A DNA stretch of 64,000 bases from Nocardioides luteus (GTDB lineage Bacteria; Actinomycetota; Actinomycetes; Propionibacteriales; Nocardioidaceae). The notes under the pieces were generated by a model. That model worked only from the letters and a program-made list of their open reading frames with translations. It ran no database searches and had not been told where the DNA came from. The stretch spans positions 34,181 to 98,180 of the forward strand of contig NZ_BMRK01000011.1 of NCBI RefSeq assembly GCF_014648595.1, in the 5' to 3' direction. The position numbers and the translations under genes were made by a program. Of this stretch, positions 28,457 through 36,944 are shown piece by piece (position 1 is the stretch's first letter; the number at the start of each line of letters is the position of its first letter).

Positions 28457-29227
28457 TCATGCGCGCCGCGCGAGCAGGTCCTTGAGCTGACGGGTGTGGC
28501 GGCGGCTGACCTGCAGCTCGATGCCGCGCGAGGAGCCGCCGACCACGACCGACGTGCGCCCGGCCTCCGACCTCACCTCGGTCACGTGGGCGAGGTTGAC
28601 GAGGAGCGAGCGGTGGATGCGTACGAAGCGGGCCGAGGCCCACTCCTGCTCGAGCTGGGTCAGCGGCACCCGCACCAGGTGGGAGGCGTCGGCGGTGTGC
28701 AGGCGCGCGTAGTCACCCTGGGCCTCGACGTGGGAGATCTGTGAGCGCCACACGAAGCGGGTCACGCCGCCGAGCTCGACCGGGATCTGCAGGTCGCCGC
28801 TCGGCTCCTCCTCGGGGACGCTGCCCATCAGCCGGGTCACGGTCTCGGCCAGGCGCTCGGCGCGCACCGGCTTGAGGACGTAGTCGACCGCACGCAGGTC
28901 GAAGGCCTCCAGCGCGTGCTCCTCGTGGGCGGTCACGAAGACGACCGCCGGCGGCGTCTTGAACCGTGCCAGCAGGCGGGCCAGCTCGAGGCCGTTGAGC
29001 CCGGGCATCTGGATGTCGAGGAAGACCGCGTCCACACCGGAGCCCTGCAGCTGCTGCAGACCGTCGGTGGCGCTGAGGCAGGTGCGCACCTCGGCGACGC
29101 GTGCGTCCTGGGTGAGCAGGTAGGAGAGCTCGTCAGCCGCCGGCGGCTCGTCGTCGACGACCAGGATCCGCAGCCGGCCACCGGGCGCGCCCTGGCGAGC
29201 GGCGACGGCCTGGGTGGTGCGGTTCAT
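28457..29227 (-). CDS. LytTR-family response regulator
   Basis: A 256-residue regulator. The receiver domain (about 20-135) has acidic residues VVDDEPP, the phospho-accepting aspartate in FLDIQMPG and the lysine in YVLKPV. The LytTR DNA-binding domain (about 150-256) includes ISHVEAQGDYARLHT and FVRIHRSLLVNLAHV. The start at MNRTTQ overlaps the kinase stop (ATGA). These regulators bind paired direct repeats; the promoter it controls may be that of the transporter operon itself. Confidence 0.93.
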   Translation of the reverse strand: MNRTTQAVAARQGAPGGRLRILVVDDEPPAADELSYLLTQDARVAEVRTCLSATDGLQQLQGSGVDAVFLDIQMPGLNGLELARLLARFKTPPAVVFVTAHEEHALEAFDLRAVDYVLKPVRAERLAETVTRLMGSVPEEEPSGDLQIPVELGGVTRFVWRSQISHVEAQGDYARLHTADASHLVRVPLTQLEQEWASARFVRIHRSLLVNLAHVTEVRSEAGRTSVVVGGSSRGIELQVSRRHTRQLKDLLARRA

Positions 29228-30372
29228 GTGTGGACTCCTGGGGCGAACTTCGGGATTCTGAGGATGACCTTCGTGCCGGCGCCGGGGGCGGTCTCGACGA
29301 TCAGGCCGTAGTCGTCGCCGTAGGCGTTGCGCAGCCGGGCGTCGACGTTGCCGAGCCCGACCGAGTCGTTGGCCGAGCTGTTCCCGGCGGTCGAGTCTGT
29401 CGAGGCCCCGGTCAGCGCGTCGCGCACCTTCTCCGGGTCCTCGCCGGCGCCGTCGTCCTCGACCTCGATCACGCACTCGGTGCCGCTGTCGGCCGCCCGG
29501 ATGGAGATGTGACCGGTCTCAGCGTCGGCCAGACCGTGGCGTACGGCGTTCTCGACCAGCGGCTGCAGGCACAGGAACGGCACCGCGATCGGCAGCACCT
29601 CGGGCGCCACCGAGAGCCGCACGCTCAGCCGCTCGCCGAACCGGGCCTGCTCCAGGAGGAGGTAGCGCTCGACGGACCGGAGCTCCTCCGACAGCGTGGT
29701 GTATTCACCATGGGTGCGGAAGGAGTAGCGGGTGAAGTCGGCGAACTCCAGCAGCAGCTCGCGCGCCCGCTCCGGGTCGGTGCGTACGAAGCTGGCGATC
29801 GCACCCAGCGAGTTGTAGATGAAGTGGGGGCTGATCTGAGCGCGCAGCGCGCGTACCTCGGCCTCCATCAGCCGCCGCCGCGACGCGTCCAGCTCGGCGA
29901 GCTCGAGCTGACCGGAGACCCAGGTCGCGACCTCGTCGGTGGCGCGGACCATCATCGCCGAGGTGTCCGGGGCGTAGGCCTGCAGCGTGCCGACCAGGTG
30001 GTCGTCGACGACCAGCGGGCTGACCACGGCGGAGTGGAGCGGGCAGCCGGCCTGGCCGCACTCCAGGTCGACCCGGTCGTAGAACCTGGTCGCGCCGCGT
30101 TCCAGCGTCGCCTCGGCCAGCTTCGTCACGTGCTCCTGGTGGTGGGTGCCGATGCCCTCCCAGGCGAGCAGGCCGTCGGTGTCGGTGATCGCCAGCGCAG
30201 GGGCGGCCAGCAGCGCCTGCAGGTGGGGCGCCGCGCGCTCGGCGCTGTCGATGGTCAGGCCGCCACGCAGCGCAGGGCTCGCCAGCGATGCGTTGTGGAG
30301 GGTGCGGAAGGTCGCCCGGTCGGCTTCGGTGCCCAGATGGGTGCCCATGGAAGAGCGCAGCCAGCGCCGCAT
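29224..30372 (-). CDS. LytS-type sensor histidine kinase
   Basis: A 382-residue kinase of the LytS/YehU (His_kinase) class. The phospho-accepting histidine lies in QISPHFIYNSL. The ATPase domain shows ENAVRHGL, EVEDDGAG and GLGNVDARL. The N-terminal part (about 15-165) is a GAF-like sensor with cysteines in LECGQAGCPLHS, and it lacks the multi-helix 5TM domain of classical LytS. Sensing is therefore cytoplasmic, possibly of a metabolite or of redox state. It is coupled to the LytTR gene. Confidence 0.9.
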   Translation of the reverse strand: MRRWLRSSMGTHLGTEADRATFRTLHNASLASPALRGGLTIDSAERAAPHLQALLAAPALAITDTDGLLAWEGIGTHHQEHVTKLAEATLERGATRFYDRVDLECGQAGCPLHSAVVSPLVVDDHLVGTLQAYAPDTSAMMVRATDEVATWVSGQLELAELDASRRRLMEAEVRALRAQISPHFIYNSLGAIASFVRTDPERARELLLEFADFTRYSFRTHGEYTTLSEELRSVERYLLLEQARFGERLSVRLSVAPEVLPIAVPFLCLQPLVENAVRHGLADAETGHISIRAADSGTECVIEVEDDGAGEDPEKVRDALTGASTDSTAGNSSANDSVGLGNVDARLRNAYGDDYGLIVETAPGAGTKVILRIPKFAPGVHT

Positions 30373-30391
30373 CCGCTCTCCTCCTCCCTTC

Positions 30392-30413
30392 GGTGGTCGA
30401 TCCTGTCGAGACC
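30392..30413. repeat. REP-like 22-mer
   Basis: GGTGGTCGATCCTGTCGAGACC, upstream of the kinase gene, is nearly the same as GGTGGTCGAGCTTGTCGAGACC at 52354-52375. Confidence 0.55.
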
Positions 30414-30506
30414 CACCTGGCGTGATCCGAGACCATCCCCAAGTGTGACGGCGCCCACGCTATCTGTCATCAGGCCCGCCGCGGAGGTGCGAGGTAGGTT
30501 TGCGGC

Positions 30507-30980
30507 ATGCGAGCGAGTCGAGTCATCCCGGGCCTGCTGGCCGCCGGCGTCGTGGGCGCGGGAGCCGCGTTCGTGATCGGCATGCGAAACAAGTCGCCAT
30601 GGCTGCAGGACCGCATCCGCACCTTCTCGAAGCAGTTCGCCTCGGAGGCGCTGAAGACCGCCGGCCAGGAGGGTTCCACCAACGGCGTCGTCCTGCACGT
30701 CGGCCGTTCGAGCGGCCGGGAGTACGCCACCCCGATCACGCCGTTGCCCACCCCCGACGGCTTCGTCATCACGCTGCCCTACACCTCGAAGGTCGACTGG
30801 GCCCAGAACGTCCTGGCCGCCCACTCGGCCACGATCGTCTACGACGGCGTCGAGCACCGCGTCACCGACCCGCGGATCGTCCCCTACGCCGAGGTCGCCC
30901 CGCTGCTCCCCAAGAGTGCCGGCATCGTCCGCGCGCTCTTCGACGTGCAGGAGTTCCTCCGCGTCACCCACGCGGACTGA
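30507..30980 (+). CDS. DDN/F420-type nitroreductase family protein with membrane anchor
   Basis: A 157-residue DUF385-family protein. A hydrophobic segment at residues 5-25 may anchor it. The split-barrel region shows VVLHVGRSSGREYATPITPL and VDWAQNVLAAHSATIVYDG. The tail EFLRVTHAD is typical. Probably an F420-binding reductase or cofactor-binding protein; substrate unknown. The following 5'-nucleotidase starts 17 bases after its stop. Confidence 0.82.
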   Translation: MRASRVIPGLLAAGVVGAGAAFVIGMRNKSPWLQDRIRTFSKQFASEALKTAGQEGSTNGVVLHVGRSSGREYATPITPLPTPDGFVITLPYTSKVDWAQNVLAAHSATIVYDGVEHRVTDPRIVPYAEVAPLLPKSAGIVRALFDVQEFLRVTHAD

Positions 30981-30997
30981 TCCTCAGCCAGGTCGGC

Positions 30998-31960
30998 GTG
31001 GGATACGAGCTGAGGGACCGGCTGGTCGTCGGGATCGCGTCGAGCGCGCTCTTCGACCTGACCGAGTCGGACGCGTTCTTCCGCGCCCACGGCGAGGAGG
31101 CCTACCGGCGCTACCAGGACGAACGGATCGACGACCCGCTGCGGCCCGGGGTGGCGTACCCGTTCATCAAGCGGCTGCTCAGCCTCAACGACCTGTCCGC
31201 CGATGCCGACGACGGGCTCGTCGAGGTCATCGTGGTCTCGCGCAACGACCCCAACACCGGGCTGCGGGTGATGCGCTCGATCGAGCACCACGACCTGCCG
31301 ATGACCCGCGCGGTCTTCACCCAGGGCCGCTCGCCGCACCGCTACATCGGTGCGCTCGGCATGTCGCTCTTCCTCAGCGGCAACCGCGACGACGTCATCG
31401 CGGCCAGCCGGGAGGGGTTCCCGGCCGGGCACGTGCTTCCGTCGGCCGCGACGTACGACGACTCCGACAGCTCCGTGGTCGTCGCCTTCGACTTCGACGG
31501 TGTGCTGGCCGACGACGCCTCCGAGCGGATCTTCCGGGAGGAGGGCATCGAGCGCTACCGGGCCTACGAAGCGAGCCGGAAGAGCGAGCCGCTCGAGCCC
31601 GGGCCGCTGAAGCCGCTGCTCAGCGACCTCAACCGGATCCAGCAGATCGAGGAACAGCGCCGGCTGGAGGACCCGAGCTACGAGCCGCGCCTGCGCATCG
31701 CCCTGGTCACCGCCCGCGGCGCCCCCGCCCACGAGCGCGCGATCCGGTCGCTGCAGTCCTGGGACGTCTACGTCAACGAGGCCTTCTTCCTCGGCGGCGT
31801 GGAGAAGAAACGCGTCCTCGAGGTGCTCCGGCCGCTGATCTTCTTCGACGACCAGACCACCCATCTCGACGAGGCGGTCGAGTCGATCGCAGGCGTCCAC
31901 ATCCCCTACGGCGTGGCCAACCCGGAGACCGGGCCAGACGACGTTCCCGCTGGTCAATAG
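30998..31960 (+). CDS. Cytosolic 5'-nucleotidase (NT5C1-like)
   Basis: A 320-residue protein of the 5'-nucleotidase family PF06189, which dephosphorylates nucleoside monophosphates. Opening LVVGIASSALFDL, then VSRNDPNTGLRVMRSIEHH, the catalytic-type FDFDGVLADD and later IFFDDQTTHLD are family hallmarks. GTG start at 30998 was chosen because VGYELRDRL aligns with the usual N-terminus; AGG lies just upstream. Confidence 0.88.
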   Translation: MGYELRDRLVVGIASSALFDLTESDAFFRAHGEEAYRRYQDERIDDPLRPGVAYPFIKRLLSLNDLSADADDGLVEVIVVSRNDPNTGLRVMRSIEHHDLPMTRAVFTQGRSPHRYIGALGMSLFLSGNRDDVIAASREGFPAGHVLPSAATYDDSDSSVVVAFDFDGVLADDASERIFREEGIERYRAYEASRKSEPLEPGPLKPLLSDLNRIQQIEEQRRLEDPSYEPRLRIALVTARGAPAHERAIRSLQSWDVYVNEAFFLGGVEKKRVLEVLRPLIFFDDQTTHLDEAVESIAGVHIPYGVANPETGPDDVPAGQ

Positions 31961-32075
31961 CACCTTCACAGTTCCCCAACAGGACGTGCTCAACTGGGGG
32001 AAGGCCCTTCTGCTGTGTCACCCTGGGTGGCGTTGTACAGATTCTGTTCACGAAGAAGTGCGAGGAGTTCGCTCG

Positions 32076-32297
32076 ATGACTTCGGCTATGTGTGCCATGT
32101 GCACCGAAGACGAGGAGATCCGGGTTCTCTCGCGTTCGGGGGGCCGCCGGCGGCTGATGTGCTGCAGGTGCGGGTACGCGTGGGAAGGCGGCCGCTCCGC
32201 GGCCCGTCAGACCCGACTGACCAGCTTGTTCGGCGCTGCCACCGTGGGGATGTTCCTCATCGTCCTGTGCAGCCTGCGGTTCGTGGACGTGGCCTGA
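32076..32297 (+). CDS. Zinc-ribbon single-pass membrane microprotein
   Basis: A 73-residue protein. The N-terminal half has CAMC and CCRC pairs (residues about 5-30) that could bind zinc, with GYAWEGG after them. One hydrophobic segment (FGAATVGMFLIVLCSL) is at the C-terminus. GAGGAG lies about 10 bases upstream of the ATG. Family not recognised. Confidence 0.65.
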   Translation: MTSAMCAMCTEDEEIRVLSRSGGRRRLMCCRCGYAWEGGRSAARQTRLTSLFGAATVGMFLIVLCSLRFVDVA

Positions 32298-32338
32298 GGG
32301 GTCGCGGGTGGCGGTCATCAGCGCGCGCTGAGCAGATG

Positions 32339-32367
32339 GTTCACGGCGCCGCCGCGTGGTGTTCACC
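32339..32367 (+). promoter_or_regulatory. PHO-box-like repeats upstream of the PhoX-type gene
   Basis: GTTCACG (32339-32345) and GTTCACC (32361-32367) are 22 bases apart, which is two 11-base PHO-box steps. Actinobacterial PhoP binds GTTCACC repeats spaced by 11 bases; the middle repeat here is not recognisable. Confidence 0.45.
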
Positions 32368-32458
32368 GCAGGAGGGCCTGCAGGTTCGGTGAAGCGGTTT
32401 GGGTAGGGCCGAGAAGACCTGTCTCGGGATCCCCTACCTAGCTCCGAGGAGTATCACC

Positions 32459-33904
32459 ATGCCTGCATCTCGTCGTTCCCTCATCGCCGGCGGCGCTGGT
32501 GCCGGGGTCGGGATCGCGATCGCCGGGACGATGCCCGCACTCGCCGACTCCACCCCCGGTGCGCACAAGGGCCGCGGCCCCGGGAAGTATGCGCCCACCC
32601 CGTACGAGGCGTTCCCGCCGCTCGTCGACGACCCGGACGGCATCCTGGCGTTGGCCGAGGGGTTCTCGTACAAGATCATCACCCGCGCCGGTGTCTCCAA
32701 GCTCGACAGCGGCGAGCTGACGCCGGGCTCTCACGACGGCAACGCGGTCTTCGCCGGTCGGCGTCGCGGCACCTACACGGTGATCCAGAACCACGAGCTC
32801 GGGCGCAACGCGACCTACGGTGTCCCGCACGTCGCGGGCACCGTCTACGACTCGGGTGCGACCGCCGCCGGCGGCTGCACCGTGATCACGACCAACGCGC
32901 GCGGCGAGAACCTCGGCGAGTTCGTCGGCGTCTCCGGCACGCTGACCAACTGCGCCGGTGGCCCGACGCCGTGGGGGACCTGGCTGACCTGCGAGGAGAC
33001 CGAGCAGCGGGCGGGGAACGGGTATCAGAAGGACCACGGGTACGTCTTCGAGGTCTTCGCCGACGGTCGCAAGCTGCCGCTCCCGATCAAGGCGTTCGGC
33101 CGCTACGCCCACGAGGCGCTCGCGATCGACAAGGACCGTCGCCACGTCTACCTCTCCGAGGACGCCTCGGGCCCGAACGGGCTCTTCTACCGCTGGGAGG
33201 CGCCGCGCGGCTACCGGCTCGGCCCGGGGATCGCGGAGGACCTGGCCGACGACGCCGGCGAGCTCGGCGCGATGGCGATCATCCTGCCCGACGGCTCGAT
33301 CCTGCCCGACGTGGCGTACCTGACCTCCAGCCAGCTCAACCGGCCGTTCCCGGTCCGCTGGATCCCGGTGCCCGATCGCGATGCGCGGGAGGTGTCGACC
33401 CGGAAGCAGTTCGCCGACGGTGAGGTGACCCGCGGGAAGAAGTTCGAGGGCGTGTGGGGCACCGACGAGGGGGTCTACGTGGTCAACTCCTACGCCGGTG
33501 AGGACAGCTCCGACCTGCCGGCCGACGCGGTCCCGCACGACGGCATGGTGTGGTTCTACAACTACAAGAACGAGACCATCCAGCTGGTGACCTACTTCCC
33601 GCACAACGACGAGGCCTGGGAGAACGACCGACCGGCCTACGACGACCTCGTCTTCGACGGTCCGGACAACGTCACGGTCACCCCTTGGGGCTCGCTGGTG
33701 CTCGCCGAGGACGGCTCGGGCTCCTCGCACGTGCTCGGCTCGTTCCCCGGCGGCCCGACGTATGCGATCGCTCGCAACCAGCTCAACGACTCGGAGTTCT
33801 GCGGGCCGGCCTTCTCGCCGGACGGCAAGGTGCTCTTCGTCAACATGCAGTCCCCGGGCCTCACGCTGGCCATCACCGGTCCGTGGGAGCGCTACCTCGG
33901 CTGA
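32459..33904 (+). CDS. PhoX-type (DUF839) phosphatase, Tat-exported
   Basis: A 481-residue secreted protein of the PhoX/DUF839 family. These are calcium/iron-dependent alkaline phosphatases that release phosphate from organic esters. The twin-arginine motif SRRSLIAGG (residues 4-12) is followed by a hydrophobic stretch ending ALA-DS. Family features: GGCTVITTN, WGTWLTCEET, GRYAHEALAIDKDRRHVYLSEDA, FSPDGKVLFVNMQSPG. GAGGAG before the ATG fixes the start. PHO-box-like repeats upstream support control by phosphate starvation. A hairpin terminator follows. Confidence 0.9.
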   Translation: MPASRRSLIAGGAGAGVGIAIAGTMPALADSTPGAHKGRGPGKYAPTPYEAFPPLVDDPDGILALAEGFSYKIITRAGVSKLDSGELTPGSHDGNAVFAGRRRGTYTVIQNHELGRNATYGVPHVAGTVYDSGATAAGGCTVITTNARGENLGEFVGVSGTLTNCAGGPTPWGTWLTCEETEQRAGNGYQKDHGYVFEVFADGRKLPLPIKAFGRYAHEALAIDKDRRHVYLSEDASGPNGLFYRWEAPRGYRLGPGIAEDLADDAGELGAMAIILPDGSILPDVAYLTSSQLNRPFPVRWIPVPDRDAREVSTRKQFADGEVTRGKKFEGVWGTDEGVYVVNSYAGEDSSDLPADAVPHDGMVWFYNYKNETIQLVTYFPHNDEAWENDRPAYDDLVFDGPDNVTVTPWGSLVLAEDGSGSSHVLGSFPGGPTYAIARNQLNDSEFCGPAFSPDGKVLFVNMQSPGLTLAITGPWERYLG

Positions 33905-33926
33905 GGCCCAGGTCGCAGACGTACGC

Positions 33927-33950
33927 GGCGGGCGGCCCGAGCCGCCCGCC
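33927..33950. terminator. Terminator hairpin between convergent genes
   Basis: A perfect 10-bp GC stem (GGCGGGCGGC/GCCGCCCGCC) with loop CCGA lies between the PhoX-type gene and the ScyD/ScyE-like gene. Confidence 0.75.
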
Positions 33951-33962
33951 ACGTGTGCAGGA

Positions 33963-35078
33963 TCAGCCGAAGTTGATCAGCTTTCCGGCCGGAGTCGTAC
34001 CCTCCTCGGTCCCGGAGAGGACGTCGACGGTGGCGACCAGGCCCCACTTCGTCCACTCGACCGCGCCGGGGGTCGGCTTCTTGGCGACCGTCCAGCGGTG
34101 GTGGTTGTGCACGGCGGTGATCTTGTTGCCGAACATCTCGGCCACGTAGATCGTGCCGCGCGGGCTCACCGCGACGCCGGTCGCACCGGCGAAGCCACGA
34201 GCGATCTGCTTCGCGTGACCGTGACCCTTGTGGGCGTCGATCTTGAAGACGCTGCCGCGAGGACCGAGCTCAGGACCCTCCGGCCCGCCCGGGAGGCTGG
34301 AGACGTAGAGGCGTCCGTGGTGACCCGTCTCGACATCGGTCGGCACGCCCTCGAAGTAGTAGGTCCGGCCGATGAAGCACCGGTCCAGCCCGAACTGCTT
34401 GACGACCTCCTTCGTGAACTTGTACGGGATCCCCGGGAGCGTCGCGACGGTGTGGATGCGACCGTGCGAGGAGACCGACAGGATGCTGTTGCCGCCGGCG
34501 TCGGCGACGTAGGTGGTGCCGCCCTCGAGGGCGGTGGCGTACGGGTGCGAGTCGACCCCGCCCTTGTAGGCCGCGGGCGCGCCGATGTCGGCCGGCCACT
34601 TCGCGTTGCACCTCTTGTTGCCGTCGCGGAAGCCGTAGTGCGTACGCCTGTCGGGGTTGTACTTCTTCTCGTAGGCGTGCAGGTTCGCGACCGTCTTGAC
34701 CTTGCCCGACGGGTAGAGCCGCTTGAGCCAGCTGCCCGTGTTCTCGAAGGTCTCGCGGTCGGAGCGGGTGACGACGAAGGTGACCACGCCGCCGCGGACC
34801 GACAGCCCGCCGACCTCGTAGCCGTTGGGGTCGGTGTAGACGACCTTGGGCGCCTTGTGCGGCCGGATCTTGAGGATCTGGCCGGCGAAGTTCGAGGAGA
34901 CGTACGCCGTGCCGTCCTGGTCTACCGCCGCGCTGAGCGGGGTGAGGAGACCGGAGGCGAGTACGCCGGTGGGCAGCCGTGGCTTGGAGTGAGCCTGCGC
35001 TGCAGGGGTGGTGGCGATGAGCGCCGCACCGAGGATCAGTGCGGCAGCCGCCGTCAGACACCGTGAAAGTCTGGACAT
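33963..35078 (-). CDS. ScyD/ScyE-like secreted beta-propeller protein
   Basis: A 371-residue protein with a Sec signal peptide (residues 1-29, ending AAQA). NHL-type repeats include PLSAAVDQDGTAYVSSN, ATALEGGTTYVADAGGNSIL, GRLYVSSLPGG and GVAVSPRGTIYVAEM. The family name comes from cyanobacterial scytonemin clusters, but most members are unrelated to that pigment and their function is unknown. Confidence 0.82.
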   Translation of the reverse strand: MSRLSRCLTAAAALILGAALIATTPAAQAHSKPRLPTGVLASGLLTPLSAAVDQDGTAYVSSNFAGQILKIRPHKAPKVVYTDPNGYEVGGLSVRGGVVTFVVTRSDRETFENTGSWLKRLYPSGKVKTVANLHAYEKKYNPDRRTHYGFRDGNKRCNAKWPADIGAPAAYKGGVDSHPYATALEGGTTYVADAGGNSILSVSSHGRIHTVATLPGIPYKFTKEVVKQFGLDRCFIGRTYYFEGVPTDVETGHHGRLYVSSLPGGPEGPELGPRGSVFKIDAHKGHGHAKQIARGFAGATGVAVSPRGTIYVAEMFGNKITAVHNHHRWTVAKKPTPGAVEWTKWGLVATVDVLSGTEEGTTPAGKLINFG

Positions 35079-35190
35079 GCTGTGTCCCCCTTGTTCTGTC
35101 TGTCGGCCGACGCCAGCGTCGACGCCGGCCGTGTTTCAGTCTGGATGCCTCCGGTGGCTGTTGAATCGCCCTGTTTGGGTAAGGCTCTTT

Positions 35191-35213
35191 TCGAACAGAG
35201 AGCTTCTGTTCGA
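35191..35213. promoter_or_regulatory. Operator-like palindrome between scyD-like and narK-like genes
   Basis: TCGAACAG (35191-35198) and CTGTTCGA (35206-35213) are perfect inverted repeats with a 7-base spacer, in the 284-base divergent gap. The half-site resembles the LexA half-site but the spacing differs. The rest of the gap has no recognisable element apart from the GAGGAG ribosome site. Confidence 0.45.
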
Positions 35214-35362
35214 GCGTGCTCAGGTGGGCATGGTGAGGTCGTGAGGACTGTGAGGCCGTGAGCGGAAGTTGACCGGCTCGCACGCGAGCGTTGGCGGCTG
35301 TCGAAACCTGGGCTGGTGATCGTGGGTGGCATCTCGCAGACCGCCGCACCCGAGGAGCAACC

Positions 35363-36814
35363 ATGAGCCGCCGCCACTGGATCGATGATTGGCGTCCGGA
35401 GGACGCAAAGTTCTGGGAGGAGACCGGAGCGAAGACTGCTCGCCGCAACCTGATCTGGTCGATCTTCGCCGAGCACCTCGGCTTCTCGGTCTGGCTGATC
35501 TGGTCGGTCTCCTCGGCGTTCCTGGTCGCCCAGGGCTTCGACTTCACTCCCGGGCAGCTCTTCTTCCTGGTCGCCCTGCCCAACCTGATCGGCTCGCTGC
35601 TGCGGGTGCCCTACACCCTCGCCGTACCGAAGTTCGGTGGCCGCAACTGGACGATGATGTCGGCGGGGCTGCTGCTCGTACCGACCCTCGGCTTCGCGTA
35701 CGCGGTGACCCAGCCCGCCACTCCCTACTGGGTCTTCTGCCTCATCGCCGCCACCGCCGGCCTCGGGGGCGGCAACTTCGCCTCCTCGATGGCGAACATC
35801 AACTTCTTCTACCCCTCGGACAAGAAGGGCGCCGCGCTCGGCCTCAACGCCGCGGGCGGCAACATCGGCGTCGCGCTCATCCAGTTCCTGCTGCCGGTGA
35901 TCGTCGGCGGCGCGGGCATCTTCGGGCTGGTCAAGGCCGCCGAGGGCGGGATCCACCTGGAGCGGGCAGCGTTCGTCTACGCGACGCTGGCCGTGATCGC
36001 GATCCTCGCGGCGTACTTCTTCATGGACAACATCAGCTCCGCGAAGTCCTCGGCGCGCGAGCAGCTCTCGGTCGTGAAGTCGAAGCAGACCTGGATCATG
36101 TCGTTCCTCTACATCGGCACCTTCGGCTCGTTCATCGGCTACTCCGCCGCGATGCCGCTGCTGATCAAGCTCAACTTCTGGGTGCCGGAGCCGGCCCCGC
36201 TCGGTACCGGCATCTATTTCGCCTACTTCGCGTTCCTCGGCGCGCTCGTCGGCTCCGCGACCCGGCCGCTGGGCGGCTGGCTGGCCGACCGCTGGGGTGG
36301 CGCGAAGGTCACTCTCGGCGCGTTCGTCGGGATGGTCGTCTTCACCCTCGCCGTGCTGTGGACCCTCATGCAGCTCACCCCGAACCCGTCGGCGACGCCG
36401 GCGATCGCGCTCGAGAACCAGTCGTGGTTCCCGGTCTTCCTCGGCTTCTTCATGCTCGTCTTCGCCGCGACCGGCATCGGCAACGGCTCGACCTACAAGA
36501 TGATCCCGTCGATCTTCCGCCGCGAGGCGGAGATGGCGACCACGCCCGGCACCGCCGAGCGCGCGGACGCGCTCGTCGCCGCCACGAAGAAGTCTTCCGC
36601 CGCGGTCGGCATCATCGGTGCCGTCGGCGCGGTCGGCGGCTTCCTCATCCCGATCGCGTTCAACAGCCCGTGGGTCTCCAACCCCCTCGACGCCACCAAG
36701 TCGGCGTTCGTGGTCTTCACGGTCTTCTACGCCGTCTGCGCGGTGGTCACGTTCATGTTCTACCTGCGGCCTCGGGGTGCGCGGGTCGGTGAGCTCGCGG
36801 TCGTACGGATCTGA
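35363..36814 (+). CDS. narK: NarK-type nitrate/nitrite transporter (MFS)
   Basis: A 483-residue major facilitator with about twelve hydrophobic segments. The nitrate signature GGGNFASSMANINFFYP and the second signature ATGIGNGSTYKMIP are both present, as is RPLGGWLADRWGG between them. The start MSRRHWIDDW has GAGGAG upstream and matches family N-termini. No nitrate reductase genes are in the window. It ends before a palindromic repeat shared with 52401-52471. Confidence 0.92.
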   Translation: MSRRHWIDDWRPEDAKFWEETGAKTARRNLIWSIFAEHLGFSVWLIWSVSSAFLVAQGFDFTPGQLFFLVALPNLIGSLLRVPYTLAVPKFGGRNWTMMSAGLLLVPTLGFAYAVTQPATPYWVFCLIAATAGLGGGNFASSMANINFFYPSDKKGAALGLNAAGGNIGVALIQFLLPVIVGGAGIFGLVKAAEGGIHLERAAFVYATLAVIAILAAYFFMDNISSAKSSAREQLSVVKSKQTWIMSFLYIGTFGSFIGYSAAMPLLIKLNFWVPEPAPLGTGIYFAYFAFLGALVGSATRPLGGWLADRWGGAKVTLGAFVGMVVFTLAVLWTLMQLTPNPSATPAIALENQSWFPVFLGFFMLVFAATGIGNGSTYKMIPSIFRREAEMATTPGTAERADALVAATKKSSAAVGIIGAVGAVGGFLIPIAFNSPWVSNPLDATKSAFVVFTVFYAVCAVVTFMFYLRPRGARVGELAVVRI

Positions 36815-36833
36815 TCTCGGGCGGGTGCGCCGG

Positions 36834-36934
36834 CCCCGTGTAACACGTCGTTCGTGGGGGTAACACGTCGTTCGTAGGACTACTCGCCCTATCAGATAGG
36901 GCGAATAGTCCTACGAACAGCGTGTTACACGGGG
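36834..36934. repeat. Family A palindromic element (copy 1)
   Basis: A 101-bp inverted repeat centred on A36894. The core GCCCTATC-A-GATAGGGC is flanked by arms matching the 71-bp element at 52401. In this copy the left arm carries a partial tandem duplication (TAACACGTCGTTCGT at 36841 and 36861). The outer arms CCCCGTGTAACACG and CGTGTTACACGGGG also pair. It lies between the convergent narK-like and trpS genes. Confidence 0.92.
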
Positions 36935-36944
36935 CGCGGCGCCC

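Noticed and set aside
35191-35213. LexA/SOS box
   Set aside because: The actinobacterial LexA box has a 4-base spacer between TCGAAC and GTTCGA; here it is 11 bases, and no SOS gene is adjacent.
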